A DNA stretch of 64,000 nt from Halalkalibacter wakoensis JCM 9140 (GTDB taxonomy: Bacteria; Bacillota; Bacilli; Bacillales; Bacillaceae_D), in contig NZ_BAUT01000001.1 of the NCBI RefSeq assembly GCF_000513095.1, forward strand, positions 1 through 64,000. Reading direction: 5' to 3'. Shown here piece by piece: positions 18,754 through 27,752 of the stretch. The notes beneath the pieces were generated by a model. That model had not been told where the DNA came from. It searched no databases and saw nothing but the letters and a program-made list of their open reading frames with translations. Each line of letters starts with the position of its first letter. Within the stretch, counting starts at the first letter, position 1. The position numbers and the translations under genes are program-made.

Positions 18754-19206
18754 ATGAAAAAAATTACTGTTTTACTTTTGCTATTTGTTTTCCTGGCTAC
18801 TGCTTGTAGTTCTTCAGAACCGGAACAGTTAACGTTACTTGAAGGAGAAGAAGCAGAGGAAGTCGCATTATTTTTACAATCATACAAGGAAGAAATGATT
18901 CATTCAGTTAACACGGGTGATTTTAATCATCTTGAACCTTATTTAATTACCAATAACAGCTTTTATCACTCAGTCAGACGGTATACGAGTGATTTACATG
19001 GAGAGAACACAACAAAAGAACTGAATCTATTTGAAGTAGAGGCAGTATATGAAGATGAAATTGGAGAATTACATGCAGACGTTAACGAGACTGTGACGAT
19101 AAATGAACATGGGGTTAAAAATGAAGTTACGCGAAGTTTGCGATTTGAAATCGTACGTGGAGGAAATGACTCTCTTCGTATTATAACGATAAAAGCAAGA
19201 AAATAA
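18754..19206 (+). CDS. Putative lipoprotein with NTF2-like fold
   Basis: A 150-residue exported lipoprotein. The signal peptide MKKITVLLLLFVFLATAC ends in the lipobox ATAC with Cys18. The mature part (ALFLQSYKEEMIHSVNTGDFNHLEPYLI, then alternating strands) has the pattern of NTF2-like or TcaA-type extracellular domains; this is an inference from pattern only. AAGGAG precedes the ATG, and a long palindromic terminator follows. It has no obvious partner and I cannot assign a role. Confidence 0.8.
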   Translation: MKKITVLLLLFVFLATACSSSEPEQLTLLEGEEAEEVALFLQSYKEEMIHSVNTGDFNHLEPYLITNNSFYHSVRRYTSDLHGENTTKELNLFEVEAVYEDEIGELHADVNETVTINEHGVKNEVTRSLRFEIVRGGNDSLRIITIKARK

Positions 19207-19243
19207 GACAACGAGGCATATGCCTCGTTGTCTTATTTTTCAT
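19201..19243. terminator. Bidirectional terminator, 18-bp perfect palindrome
   Basis: Arms 19201-19218 and 19221-19238 are perfectly complementary with only two bases between them. T5 follows on the plus strand and A-rich sequence precedes, serving both convergent genes. Confidence 0.9.
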
Positions 19244-19590
19244 TAGCTTTCTAAATTTTTAAGAAGTAGTTCAAGCTTTTTATTACATTTGTCCACAATC
19301 GCTTTAGGAAAATCTTCTCCCTCATATTCTACACCATGTGGATAATAGTGTTTCCCTAACATTGGTGTCATAACCTTTACAATTGCATCGTCTTTAGGGA
19401 TATCTCCTTTAATTGCGTAAGCAGGTAAACGAAGGTAGTAGACATCTCCTTGATTAACGATTTTGTAATCGAATGTTACACGTTGATAATCCCATTGACC
19501 AGCATGAATAAAGCCAATTGATTCTGCAGCGTAACGAAGTGTTTCAAATTTTAATTCTTTGTCCGCAAGTTCAATATGTTCAAATTTCAC
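19243..19590 (-). CDS. ylbA: YugN-like family protein (YlbA-like)
   Basis: A 115-residue soluble protein beginning MKFEHIELADKELKFETLRYAAESIGF, with a conserved WDYQRVTFDYKI block and the strand YYLRLPAYAIKGDIP. It resembles the small YugN-like family, to which B. subtilis YlbA is, to my memory, related. Position after the cta genes and before ylbC fits ylbA. Function unknown. The ATG has GGAGGCGG upstream on the minus strand. Confidence 0.7.
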   Translation of the reverse strand: MKFEHIELADKELKFETLRYAAESIGFIHAGQWDYQRVTFDYKIVNQGDVYYLRLPAYAIKGDIPKDDAIVKVMTPMLGKHYYPHGVEYEGEDFPKAIVDKCNKKLELLLKNLES

Positions 19591-19850
19591 TACGAATCCG
19601 CCTCCAATTCATTCTCAAATATGTACTCTACTTATGATAGTATGAAAACCCTTCAGTTGCAACGTATTAATCATGAATGTTTTATGGCTAATCGTTTATC
19701 GACACGATTGTCAATGGATGCGACACAACCTTACATAGTTAGTGAAAGGAAAATACGATCCCTTTTACGAATACAGTAAGAGAGTAAAATGCTGTTTGTG
19801 TGGTAATAATGATTGCTAATATTTAAGTACTAGAAAGAGAGAGGAGAAAT
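19591..19850. other. Gene-free interval upstream of ylbC
   Basis: About 260 bp. A frame at 19576-19779 overlaps the start of the opposing gene and has no convincing ribosome site. The ylbB gene expected here from B. subtilis is absent. Confidence 0.5.
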
Positions 19851-20933
19851 ATGAGAAAAAAATATGTTGTGGTAGGAAGCCTTTTAGTATTTGTCTCGCT
19901 TGTTGTATTTGAATCTGTCTTCGAGGGACAAATAGCAGAGTGGTTTCAACAAAACGTATCTATAGAGGAAGAAACACTTGAAGTCGAAGAAGCGTCGACA
20001 TTTGTTGTTGAATCTACCGAAAGCCATAAAGAGTTGCTTCCCTCATTTAAAGAACATGAACGATTTATTGGTTTATCTTCTGAATCCATATTAGAAGAGT
20101 TTGGTGATCCTGAGCGAATAGATATGTCCGCATATGGTTACGATTGGTGGATTTACCCTGATTCTAATAGCTCCTACATGCAAATTGGAATTGAGAATGA
20201 TGAGGTTGTGACTGTATTTTTAACAGGAGATCTAAGAGGGCAATCTCTTTCTCTTGGTCAAACCTATCATGAAATAAATGACATGTTGCAATTTAAAGAA
20301 AAAGTTAATGTGAGTTCAAGTGATGGAGGGATGTATCAGTTTGAATTAACGAAAGAAGATCTTGAGATGAGGCCACTTGGAAAGGTCGATGATGTCTGGG
20401 TACAGTTTTATTTTGACACGTATACAGAGAAGCTATCTAGTTTGAGAATTGTAAAAGATGATGTTTTAATTAAACAAAGACCATATTCTGTTTCTTATCG
20501 TGGGGCTCCCCCTGAACGTCCAACGTTTACAGATGAAGAGTGGGCTAAAATAGAAGAAGGCAATGCGAAACAAATTTTTGATTTTACAAATATGATCCGA
20601 TCGCGACATGAACTAGATCCTTTTCAGTGGGAAGTGAAAGTGTCATCTGTTGCTTATCTTCATAGCAAAGATATGAGTGAAAATGGATACTTCTCACACA
20701 CGTCTCCGAATTATGGGGAAGTGTCTGATCGATTTGAGAGAGGGGACGTTCCGTTTATGTTAGCTGGTGAGAATATAGCTGCTAAATATGTTGATGGGGT
20801 CGCATCTGTTGAAGGTTGGCTAAATAGTGAAGGCCATCGAGTGAATTTATTACATGAAGAATTTACTCATTTAGGGGTCGGAGTATATCGAGAGCATTAT
20901 ACTCAAAATTTTATGACTCCATGGCAATCATAG
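19851..20933 (+). CDS. ylbC: CAP-domain secreted protein YlbC
   Basis: A 360-residue exported or membrane-anchored protein. Residues 8-25 form a hydrophobic signal/anchor. The middle (about 60-210) is the CAP-associated N-terminal domain with FGDPERIDMSAYGYDWWIYP. The C-terminus (about 230-360) is an SCP/CAP domain with FTNMIRSRHELDPFQWEVKVSSVAYLHSKDMSENGYFSHTSP, AGENIAA and GWLNSEGHRVNLLHEEFTHLGVGV. The CAP His and Glu residues are present. The substrate is unknown; the family is tied to the spore or cell surface in Bacillus. AGAGAGGAG precedes the ATG, and two tandem hairpins follow. Confidence 0.9.
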   Translation: MRKKYVVVGSLLVFVSLVVFESVFEGQIAEWFQQNVSIEEETLEVEEASTFVVESTESHKELLPSFKEHERFIGLSSESILEEFGDPERIDMSAYGYDWWIYPDSNSSYMQIGIENDEVVTVFLTGDLRGQSLSLGQTYHEINDMLQFKEKVNVSSSDGGMYQFELTKEDLEMRPLGKVDDVWVQFYFDTYTEKLSSLRIVKDDVLIKQRPYSVSYRGAPPERPTFTDEEWAKIEEGNAKQIFDFTNMIRSRHELDPFQWEVKVSSVAYLHSKDMSENGYFSHTSPNYGEVSDRFERGDVPFMLAGENIAAKYVDGVASVEGWLNSEGHRVNLLHEEFTHLGVGVYREHYTQNFMTPWQS

Positions 20934-20940
20934 AGAGGGG

Positions 20941-21021
20941 ACTGAAATAGGTGATTTTCACCTTTTTCAGTCTCTCAGTTAAAGAGAGTGTATCATTTTT
21001 TTTTGATACACTCTCTTTATT
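20941..21021 (+). terminator. Two tandem hairpins after ylbC
   Basis: The first hairpin is ACTGAAAtAGGTGA with TCACCTtTTTCAGT (20941-20971). The second is a perfect 15-bp stem (20981-20995 with 21004-21018) whose loop is all T. Confidence 0.85.
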
Positions 21022-21138
21022 TGTCTATTTGTCGACAAGATGGTAATAGAATCGTGAGTGCTCAAATGAAAAATGGAGCCGAAGAGCTAGGGAACGACCA
21101 TGTGAAGACACATATATTAAATAAAGCGAATACGGACT

Positions 21139-21648
21139 TTATTTTAACTGAGTTGGTTTATTAAGAATGAAGAACGTGCCAGTTGCCATGGCAATCAGTT
21201 TTTCGCGTTCATCGTACACTTTTGCTTCTGATATATAGGTGTGGGTACCGCGATGAGTAATGGTTGCAATGCATCGAACATATTCACCTACACCTGGTTT
21301 AATAAAATGGATATTCATTTCTGATGTAACAGCGGCTAAGTCCGTTGGCAGAGAACGATTGACTAAGGAACCCATCGTTGTGTCTAATAGGGTTGCTGTC
21401 ATTCCCCCATGGAGCATATTTAGAGGGTTCATAATAAGTGGTTGAATGGGAAGCTTGATTTCATAGTCGCCATTTTCCAAAAAGCACGATGAAATCTGAG
21501 TTATAGCTGCTAAGTATGTATGATACTTCCCGTCCCGTTTTTCTGATAATCCATCAATTAAATTAGAAACGATCGTCATTTCTTCAGCTGTAGCTTGATC
21601 TAAAAATTGTTGTGTTTTAGTCGCTAGGTCTTGGTTTACTTTTGACAT
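21139..21648 (-). CDS. PaaI-family hotdog thioesterase
   Basis: A 169-residue single-hotdog acyl-CoA thioesterase. The motif NPLNMLHGGMTATLLDTTMG is the PaaI/YbgC-type active-site helix: HGG followed by the acidic residue of the catalytic helix. The strand TSEMNIHFIKPGVGEYVRCIATI follows. The substrate is unknown. A GGAGGATTTATT ribosome site precedes the ATG. It is flanked by genes of opposite orientation and is an insertion relative to the B. subtilis ylbC-ylbD order. Confidence 0.85.
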   Translation of the reverse strand: MSKVNQDLATKTQQFLDQATAEEMTIVSNLIDGLSEKRDGKYHTYLAAITQISSCFLENGDYEIKLPIQPLIMNPLNMLHGGMTATLLDTTMGSLVNRSLPTDLAAVTSEMNIHFIKPGVGEYVRCIATITHRGTHTYISEAKVYDEREKLIAMATGTFFILNKPTQLK

Positions 21649-21896
21649 AATAAATCCTCCAAATTTTTTCTTGTTATTACATATTGTAGCAAAATTAATG
21701 GTCGTTTGGCATTATTTGTTGTTTTTATAGGTTCGTGAAAGGTAATGGAACGTCCTTCTAGCTCCAATCAATCTTCTCTAGAGCAAACCAATTTAAAAGA
21801 CAAACAATACTCAAGTTTTTTCCTTATTCATGTGAACGTTGGACTGGGCACTTGTGTAGAATATTAGAAAGAAGGAAAAGAAGGAGGATACGTGAG

Positions 21897-22316
21897 ATGG
21901 ATTCAAAAAAAGAACTACATCCTTCCGTAAAAGAATTTAAACAGTTTATGCGAGAACATCCTCATTTACTAAAAGAAGTAAAGGAGGAGAAGAAGACGCT
22001 TCAGGAACTTTTTGAAGAATGGAGTATAGTAGGTAGTGATCATGAACAGTGGAACGCCTCTTCAACGGTGGAAAAAAACAACGTGGAAGAGAAGCCGGAG
22101 GAGCAAACCGAAAAGTCTTCGAAAAGTGCTAGTGATACGTTAGGTCAAATAATGGGACTTGTGAAACGAATGAATGTTGATGACCTGCAACAACATTTAA
22201 CACAATTTAGTGCTGTGCTAGCAAATGTTCAAAATGTAATCCAATCATTTCAGAAACCTTCTAATCCATCCAATCAGAGTCAACAAGATCACCCATTTTC
22301 CTTTAGACGAGATTAA
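21897..22316 (+). CDS. ylbD: YlbD-like spore coat protein
   Basis: A 139-residue protein of the YlbD family, reported in B. subtilis as a coat-associated protein. The N-terminus DSKKELHPSVKEFKQFMREHPHLLKEV is conserved, followed by a charged, low-complexity linker (about 50-80) and a helical C-terminus. The ATG at 21897 has AAGGAGG ten bases upstream; the longer frame from 21852 is discarded. ylbE follows directly, so they form a pair. Confidence 0.85.
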   Translation: MDSKKELHPSVKEFKQFMREHPHLLKEVKEEKKTLQELFEEWSIVGSDHEQWNASSTVEKNNVEEKPEEQTEKSSKSASDTLGQIMGLVKRMNVDDLQQHLTQFSAVLANVQNVIQSFQKPSNPSNQSQQDHPFSFRRD

Positions 22317-22342
22317 TTTTAATGACACAAGGAGTGAGGGAA

Positions 22343-22609
22343 ATGAGAGCAGATGTACAAAGAGTTCTTTTTGAACGTCCAGAGCTACGACAGTACATTA
22401 GGCAGCACCCAATTTGGTATCGGAAATTAACAAGAGACCCAAGTCAGATTCCGGCATTAGAAAAGGAAGCAAACCAATTTTACGGACGGACACTTCCTCA
22501 ACGTGTAGAAAAAGTTCAAAATTCTCTTGGATTAGTCATGATGATGATGGAGATGTTAAAAATGAATCAGTCAACAAATTCTGTTGAGTCACAAGGGCCT
22601 GTTCAATAA
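22343..22609 (+). CDS. ylbE: YlbE-like protein
   Basis: An 88-residue protein of the YlbE family with unknown function. It carries the block MRADVQRVLFERPELRQYIRQHPIWYRKLTRDP and then a helix with RVEKVQNSLGLVMMMMEMLKM. The ATG at 22343 begins at the family N-terminus and has AAGGAGTG upstream, so the ATG at 22322 is not used. It follows ylbD by 26 bases and is probably co-transcribed with it. Confidence 0.88.
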   Translation: MRADVQRVLFERPELRQYIRQHPIWYRKLTRDPSQIPALEKEANQFYGRTLPQRVEKVQNSLGLVMMMMEMLKMNQSTNSVESQGPVQ

Positions 22610-22695
22610 ATGACAGGTCTATTTTTGTTGTAGGAAGAATAGATACGCTTATCAAGGAGAACATAACAGTAATGAAAATATGGAGGAATTTAGTA

Positions 22696-23127
22696 ATGTG
22701 GAAAAAGATTTTGATTTGTTCATTTATTTTAATAGGAGGACTCGGAGGCTCTACAGGTTTTGCAAAAGGCGTACCAATGGCTCTTCAACAACTTGAAATT
22801 ATTTCATTTCGTAGTACAGGTATGGTCGATGTGAAAGTTGGGGGAAGTCGGGAGTTAACGGTCTATCACGAAGTTAAGGAGAGGGATGTGTTTGTTGAAT
22901 GTTTCGTTCCTAATTTCACGTTTAATGAAAAAGCCGGAGCGCTTCATCAAGAAGGAGAAGGGCACATCCGGCTATACGTAAACGATGAACATGTTGACAC
23001 TCTATTTGAACCAGCATTTTTAATTAAAGATTTACCGGCTGGTGAGCATGAAATCAAGGTCGTTGTCGTGAAAAATGATTATTCACCGTATGAGTTGGAA
23101 GAAGAATTTGAGATTACTGTAGAGTGA
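22696..23127 (+). CDS. Secreted protein of unknown function
   Basis: An exported protein of about 143 residues. MWKKILICSFILIGGLGGSTGFA is a clear signal peptide, with cleavage likely after GFA. The mature domain is beta-rich: VFVECFVPNFTFNEKAGALHQEGEGHIRLYVN, then FEPAFLIKDLPAGEHEIKVVVVKNDYSPY. This is the shape of small secreted immunoglobulin-like domains that close with a G-H-I-x-L-Y-V strand. Either ATG 22672 or 22696 is possible; 22696 has TGGAGGA eight bases upstream and gives the cleaner signal. Its 3' end overlaps the opposing ATP-grasp gene by 14 bp. I do not recognise a named family. Confidence 0.75.
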   Translation: MWKKILICSFILIGGLGGSTGFAKGVPMALQQLEIISFRSTGMVDVKVGGSRELTVYHEVKERDVFVECFVPNFTFNEKAGALHQEGEGHIRLYVNDEHVDTLFEPAFLIKDLPAGEHEIKVVVVKNDYSPYELEEEFEITVE

Positions 23128-23887
23128 TCGTTTCTTGTAAATATTTATAAATATTTTGTTCAACTGAGATGCCGAGTTGTTGAAACCCTTGATTGCCAAA
23201 TAAAGTATTAAATTCTAAGAAATAAAATTTACCACCAGCGGAAATCACATCGAAACCAGCATGATTTACTCCCAAGCTTCTAGCTGTTTGACGAACAAGC
23301 TCAATGGCTTCTTCTGGAATATCGTCAAATGAGATTCGAGCTCCTTGTGCAACATTGTTACGAAACGTATTTCGCTCATTGATACGCCAATAAGCAGTAA
23401 GGACATCATCACCTACAACGCAAACCCTTAGATCACGGTCAATTGGTAAATACTCTTGCACATAGAAATAAGGATTGTTTTCAGCATACTCATTGAATTG
23501 TTTATGATTTTCAATAAGAAAAACACCTTTACCCATTGAGTTACGAATTTCTTTTGCCACAAAAGGAAAAGGAAATTCATCGAAAACTCGATTAATATTA
23601 TCGTGGTTCCGTCCTAAAATGACCGTTTTAGGTACATGATCAGGACAAACACTCCAAAGGGCACGTGTCACTTCAATTTTGTTAAAGCCCATCTGGATTG
23701 ATTGAATACTAGGAAAAATGTTCTTTTTCATTCCATAAACGAGGGCATTAACTTGCCAATTCTCTGGGAACAAACAAACATCTGCAGCGGCAATTTTTTC
23801 ACGCTCTTCAAACATTTGCTCAGGTTTAACGTATTGGATTCCTGGCATTCCAATTGTTCTAAATGGATTAAATGTCACGATCTTCAT
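23114..23887 (-). CDS. ATP-grasp enzyme, RimK-like
   Basis: A protein of about 257 residues with an ATP-grasp ligase fold. Visible elements are PFPFVAKEIRNSMGKGVFLIENH (nucleotide-binding strand and glycine loop), FYVQEYLPIDRDLRVCVVGDDVLTAYWR, and VNHAGFDVISAGGKFYFLEFNTLFGNQGF with the metal-binding Glu and Asn. These match the RimK group, which adds amino acids to peptides or proteins. The acceptor is unknown. The ATG at 23887 has AAGGTG upstream; the frame to 23920 is not needed. It is convergent with the secreted protein gene and divergent from uvsE. Confidence 0.85.
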   Translation of the reverse strand: MKIVTFNPFRTIGMPGIQYVKPEQMFEEREKIAAADVCLFPENWQVNALVYGMKKNIFPSIQSIQMGFNKIEVTRALWSVCPDHVPKTVILGRNHDNINRVFDEFPFPFVAKEIRNSMGKGVFLIENHKQFNEYAENNPYFYVQEYLPIDRDLRVCVVGDDVLTAYWRINERNTFRNNVAQGARISFDDIPEEAIELVRQTARSLGVNHAGFDVISAGGKFYFLEFNTLFGNQGFQQLGISVEQNIYKYLQETITLQ

Positions 23888-23960
23888 TATTCTAGTCACC
23901 TTCTTCTTACAAATAAACAAGACGAGTGAATTATAGACAAACTAGGGAGGTAAGTCAAAC

Positions 23961-24938
23961 ATGGTTGATTCTTATGAGGTTCGGTTAGGGTATGTGGCTA
24001 TGAGTGTCGTACTTTCAAATGCGTCCCCCTCTCAAACGATGACAGTAAAACAGTTTGAACAAATTAGTGATGAAGAGGCAGGAATTCGAAAGCTAGAACG
24101 AATAGCTGAATCGAATGTTAAAAATTGCCTTCGACTTATGAAACATAATAAAGCGCATCAAATCTCTTTCTTTCGTCTATCTTCCCGACTTGTCCCACTT
24201 GCAAATCACCCGTTAACAGAAGGGTGGAAATATGAGCGAACGTTAGCACCCGTTCTAAAAGAGTTAGGGCAATTTATTCAGAATGAAAGAATGAGAGTTG
24301 ATTTTCATCCAGACCACTTTGTTGTCTTAAATAATCGTTCAAAAGACATTTTACAGCAATCGTTACGAACGTTAATGATGCATTACAAACTATTAAAAGG
24401 AATGGGGCTCTCACATAAGCATCGTTGTGTTCTTCATATAGGCGGAAAGAAAGATGGAAGAGATGAAGGCTTAGAGCAATTTATTGAAAATTTCTCTGAA
24501 ATACCAAAAGTGATTCAAGAGATGATCATGATTGAAAATGATGATGTTAATTATACAATTGAAGATGCCTTGTATCTTGGGGAAAAATTACATATCCCAG
24601 TTATTTTAGATCTTCATCATTATGATGTCTTGCATGAATCCACTGAACTCCTTGCATTGTGGGAACGAGTGGTTTCTACTTGGCAACATAGTCCTTTCCC
24701 TGTGAAAATACATATCTCAAGTCCTAAAGAAGGGCCTGGAGACAGAAAGCATCATGATTATATTGATGCAAAAAGGTTTTATGACTTTTTGCAATTAATT
24801 AAAGGAACAGTAAACAAACTAGATGTTATGATAGAGGCAAAACAGAAAGATGAAGCGTTGCTTAGGTTAACTAAAGACTTAACAAAAGAAAGAGGAATAG
24901 AGGTTCATAATCCTTCAGAAATTCAGGTATTATGTTAA
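23961..24938 (+). CDS. uvsE: UV damage endonuclease UvsE
   Basis: A 325-residue TIM-barrel endonuclease that nicks DNA 5' of UV photoproducts and starts alternative excision repair. Typical stretches are VRLGYVAMSVVL, CLRLMKHN, FFRLSSRLVPLANHP, RVDFHPDHFVVLN, VLHIGGKKDGRDEGLEQF, MIENDD and PVILDLHHYD, with metal-binding His, Glu and Asp residues. The ATG follows GGGAGG. It lies between the divergent ATP-grasp gene and ylbF, with a promoter for ylbF inside or just after its end. Confidence 0.93.
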   Translation: MVDSYEVRLGYVAMSVVLSNASPSQTMTVKQFEQISDEEAGIRKLERIAESNVKNCLRLMKHNKAHQISFFRLSSRLVPLANHPLTEGWKYERTLAPVLKELGQFIQNERMRVDFHPDHFVVLNNRSKDILQQSLRTLMMHYKLLKGMGLSHKHRCVLHIGGKKDGRDEGLEQFIENFSEIPKVIQEMIMIENDDVNYTIEDALYLGEKLHIPVILDLHHYDVLHESTELLALWERVVSTWQHSPFPVKIHISSPKEGPGDRKHHDYIDAKRFYDFLQLIKGTVNKLDVMIEAKQKDEALLRLTKDLTKERGIEVHNPSEIQVLC

Positions 24939-24950
24939 TTCCTAAAGACA

Positions 24951-24960
24951 TGCTATAATG
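24951..24960 (+). promoter_or_regulatory. Extended -10 promoter of ylbF
   Basis: TGCTATAAT at 24951-24959 is a perfect extended -10, about 20 bases before the ylbF ATG. This leaves a very short leader. Confidence 0.5.
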
Positions 24961-24979
24961 TGTTTTAGGAGGTGTGAGT

Positions 24980-25420
24980 ATGCTCGCAACAATCTCAACT
25001 CTGGAGTTGATTGATGAGGCTAGTGAATTAGGTCAAGCAGTCATTCAGTCTGACATTTACCAGGAATATATTATCGCTAAAAAAGAGATGCAAGATGACC
25101 TAGATGCTCAGAAGCGAATCGCTAAATTTAATCAGCTTAAAGAACAATACGAAGAAGTTCAACGTTTTGGAAGATATCATCCAGATTACGATAAAGTTTC
25201 AACAAATATACGGCAAGCCAAAAGAGAAGTCGATTTAACAGAAACGGTTTCTTTGTTCAAAAAAGCAGAACGAGACCTTGAGTCTCTTTTAAATGAAATT
25301 TGTGAAATTATAGCTAAATCGGTATCACAAACGATAAAAGTGCCTACCGGGAATCCATTCTTTGATAACATGTCATGTAGTGGAGGGTGTAGTTCCGGTG
25401 GAGGTTGTGGCTGTAGCTAA
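24980..25420 (+). CDS. ylbF: YlbF/RicF regulator with Cys-rich tail
   Basis: A 146-residue helical protein of the YlbF/YmcA family. In B. subtilis YlbF (RicF), YmcA and YaaT form the Fe-S-containing RicAFT complex, which promotes RNase Y-dependent mRNA maturation and helps competence, biofilm formation and sporulation. The core block LKEQYEEVQRFGRYHPDYDKVSTNIRQAKREVDL and the end VPTGNPFFDNMSCSGGCSSGGGCGCS match it. The four C-terminal Cys are the probable cluster ligands. The ATG at 24980 has AGGAGGTG six bases upstream; the GTG at 24974 lies inside that site. Confidence 0.95.
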   Translation: MLATISTLELIDEASELGQAVIQSDIYQEYIIAKKEMQDDLDAQKRIAKFNQLKEQYEEVQRFGRYHPDYDKVSTNIRQAKREVDLTETVSLFKKAERDLESLLNEICEIIAKSVSQTIKVPTGNPFFDNMSCSGGCSSGGGCGCS

Positions 25421-25428
25421 TTTAGAGG

Positions 25429-25468
25429 TGTGCGAAGATCTCGTTTGGATCTTTCGCGCATCTTTTTT
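25429..25468 (+). terminator. Terminator after ylbF
   Basis: TGTGCGAAGATC pairs with GATCTTTCGCGCA (one bulge), followed by a T6 tract. Confidence 0.85.
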
Positions 25469-25553
25469 AGAACAATTAACACGTATTGCTCGATTATTTG
25501 GAACGTGCTAGACTAAAAGCTAAGAATAAAAATGGATAAGGAGAAACCATTCT

Positions 25554-25832
25554 ATGTTAGGTTCAAAGCGCCAAGGAATAGCTGTTTGGTTAACATCATT
25601 GAAGTTTGCTAGACAACTAAGACGATTTGGAAATGTGCATTATGTTTCAAAAAAGATGAAATACGTTATTTTTTACTGTGATCAAGAGAAGGTAGACGAC
25701 ACAATCAAAAAACTACATACATTTCCATTTGTGCGTGACGTGAAACCATCCATGCGTCCATTTATTGAGACAGAATTTCAAAATGCAAAACCGGATAAAG
25801 CAAAAGAGTATGATTATAAAATGGGAATTTAA
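25554..25832 (+). CDS. ylbG: YlbG (UPF0298 family)
   Basis: A 92-residue conserved protein of the UPF0298 family, always near ylbF in Bacilli; function unknown. It has the pattern GIAVWLTSLKFARQLRRFGNVHYVSKKMKYVIFYCDQEKVDDTIKKLHTFPFVRDVKPSMRPFI, a ferredoxin-like alternation of strands and helices. An AAGGAG ribosome site precedes the ATG. Its stop is followed at once by a terminator. Confidence 0.93.
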   Translation: MLGSKRQGIAVWLTSLKFARQLRRFGNVHYVSKKMKYVIFYCDQEKVDDTIKKLHTFPFVRDVKPSMRPFIETEFQNAKPDKAKEYDYKMGI

Positions 25833-25865
25833 GACGACTTCGTTTATGAAGTCGTCTCTTTTTCG
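25832..25865 (+). terminator. Terminator after ylbG
   Basis: AGACGACTTC and GAAGTCGTCT flank a 6-base loop, then a T5 tract. Confidence 0.9.
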
Positions 25866-25908
25866 ATGACTAATCATAAATGATAAAATCGACCTTTTCA
25901 GTGCCGTC

Positions 25909-26297
25909 TTACTGAAGTGGGGGGATGTATCGATTCATTCGCAATACACCAATTAAGTATTGATAGTACAGTTCAAGTTCTTTAAATTCTTTTGCTGATT
26001 TTACTTGTAACGCATGTATGGGCTTGTTCAAGTCACTTGCTACTTGATCAAAAAGTCGATATCGCTCTGATGGCTTTTTTCTGGTTGAGGAATTCCTTCG
26101 AGACAAAGATAAAGTGGCATCATTTTACCAGGGGAAGCCGGTTGTAAAATCACGACAATTGAGCTTCTTTCTATGGAGTCGTAAACGCTGTCTAACCTTA
26201 ATAGCATATGTATTCTAGATTGATTCGATTTGGCGAGTTCAAGTAGCTCATACAAATCATTAAAGCCTTCTCCTAAGTGAATAAATTTTTGGATCAT
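25909..26297 (-). pseudogene. Conserved small Bacillus protein, split by a frameshift
   Basis: Two overlapping frames form one protein of about 129 residues. The first starts MIQKFIHLGEGFNDLYELLELAKSN at 26297 and runs to GIPQPEK. The second continues KKPSERYRLFDQV and ends GVLRMNRYIPPLQ. The junction is a minus-strand run of six A (26075-26080); seven A would restore E-K-K-P-S. I recall close homologues next to csfG in other Bacillus, often misnamed, but I cannot give a function. A sequencing error is more likely than a true pseudogene. Confidence 0.8.
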
Positions 26298-26370
26298 GTT
26301 AAAAAAGCCTTCTTTCTATTAGATCTTTCTATGAATGAAAATGTAGCATGATTAGTGGCCTATGTCGAGC

Positions 26371-26517
26371 AAAAAAATCCCCGCAAGGAACTCCTTGCGA
26401 GGTGCCCATACACATACTTATGTATGTCATGAGGCTATGGGAGAGGAGAAACCGGAGGAAGAACTTATGGGGAAACGTAAGCCTTCTCCGCGGTTGTAGC
26501 AACACATTAAGTGCTAC
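26371..26517 (-). ncRNA. csfG: Sporulation small RNA CsfG (ylbG-rsmD intergenic RNA)
   Basis: A minus-strand transcript of about 147 nt can be read in full. It has a 5' hairpin (GTAGCA/TGCTAC), a middle stem (GGAGAA/TTCTCC on the plus strand) and long C/U-rich stretches such as TTCTTCCTCC and TTTCTCCTCTCCC. It ends in a perfect terminator, CGCAAGG/CCTTGCG followed by T7 at 26377-26371. A sigma-F/G promoter lies just upstream. In B. subtilis CsfG, a forespore small RNA controlled by sigma-F and sigma-G, maps to this same interval; the plus-strand ylbH leader motif was described from the same sequence. Pyrimidine-rich segments are a described feature of CsfG. Target unknown. Confidence 0.82.
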
Positions 26518-26523
26518 TAATTG

Positions 26524-26553
26524 AAGTATGACCCGTCTTTCTTTATTCCATAC
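26524..26553 (-). promoter_or_regulatory. Sigma-F/sigma-G promoter of csfG
   Basis: On the minus strand GTATG (26549-26553), 15 bases and GGTCATACTT (26524-26533) fit the sigma-F consensus GYWTA-N15-GGNNANANTW. The -10 also contains the sigma-G-type CAT element. Transcription would begin near 26517. Confidence 0.75.
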
Positions 26554-26660
26554 GTCTCAAATGAAAAATTGTTATTTTCTTGTAAGATGTTTGTCTAAAT
26601 GATATTCGTATGATACGTTTGAAAGAAAAGAAACAGGTAGAAAAAGGATGAGTGAATAGT

Positions 26661-27702
<1,042 letters not shown>

Positions 27703-27710
27703 AATATGTA

Positions 27711-27752
27711 AAGGGGATCAAACGGACAAATGGCCTTTGATCCCCTTCTTTT
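27711..27752. terminator. Bidirectional terminator between coaD and ylbJ
   Basis: AAGGGGATCAAA (27711-27722) pairs perfectly with TTTGATCCCCTT (27736-27747); T-rich sequence follows. Confidence 0.88.

Noticed and set aside
19576-19779. A 67-codon plus-strand frame before ylbC
   Set aside because: It overlaps the start of the opposing YugN-like gene, has no clear ribosome site and no recognisable protein pattern.
26371-26530. Plus-strand ylbH leader riboregulator for rsmD
   Set aside because: The terminator and the promoter both read on the minus strand, and about 130 unstructured bases lie between it and rsmD. The CsfG reading explains more, though the plus-strand motif covers the same DNA.
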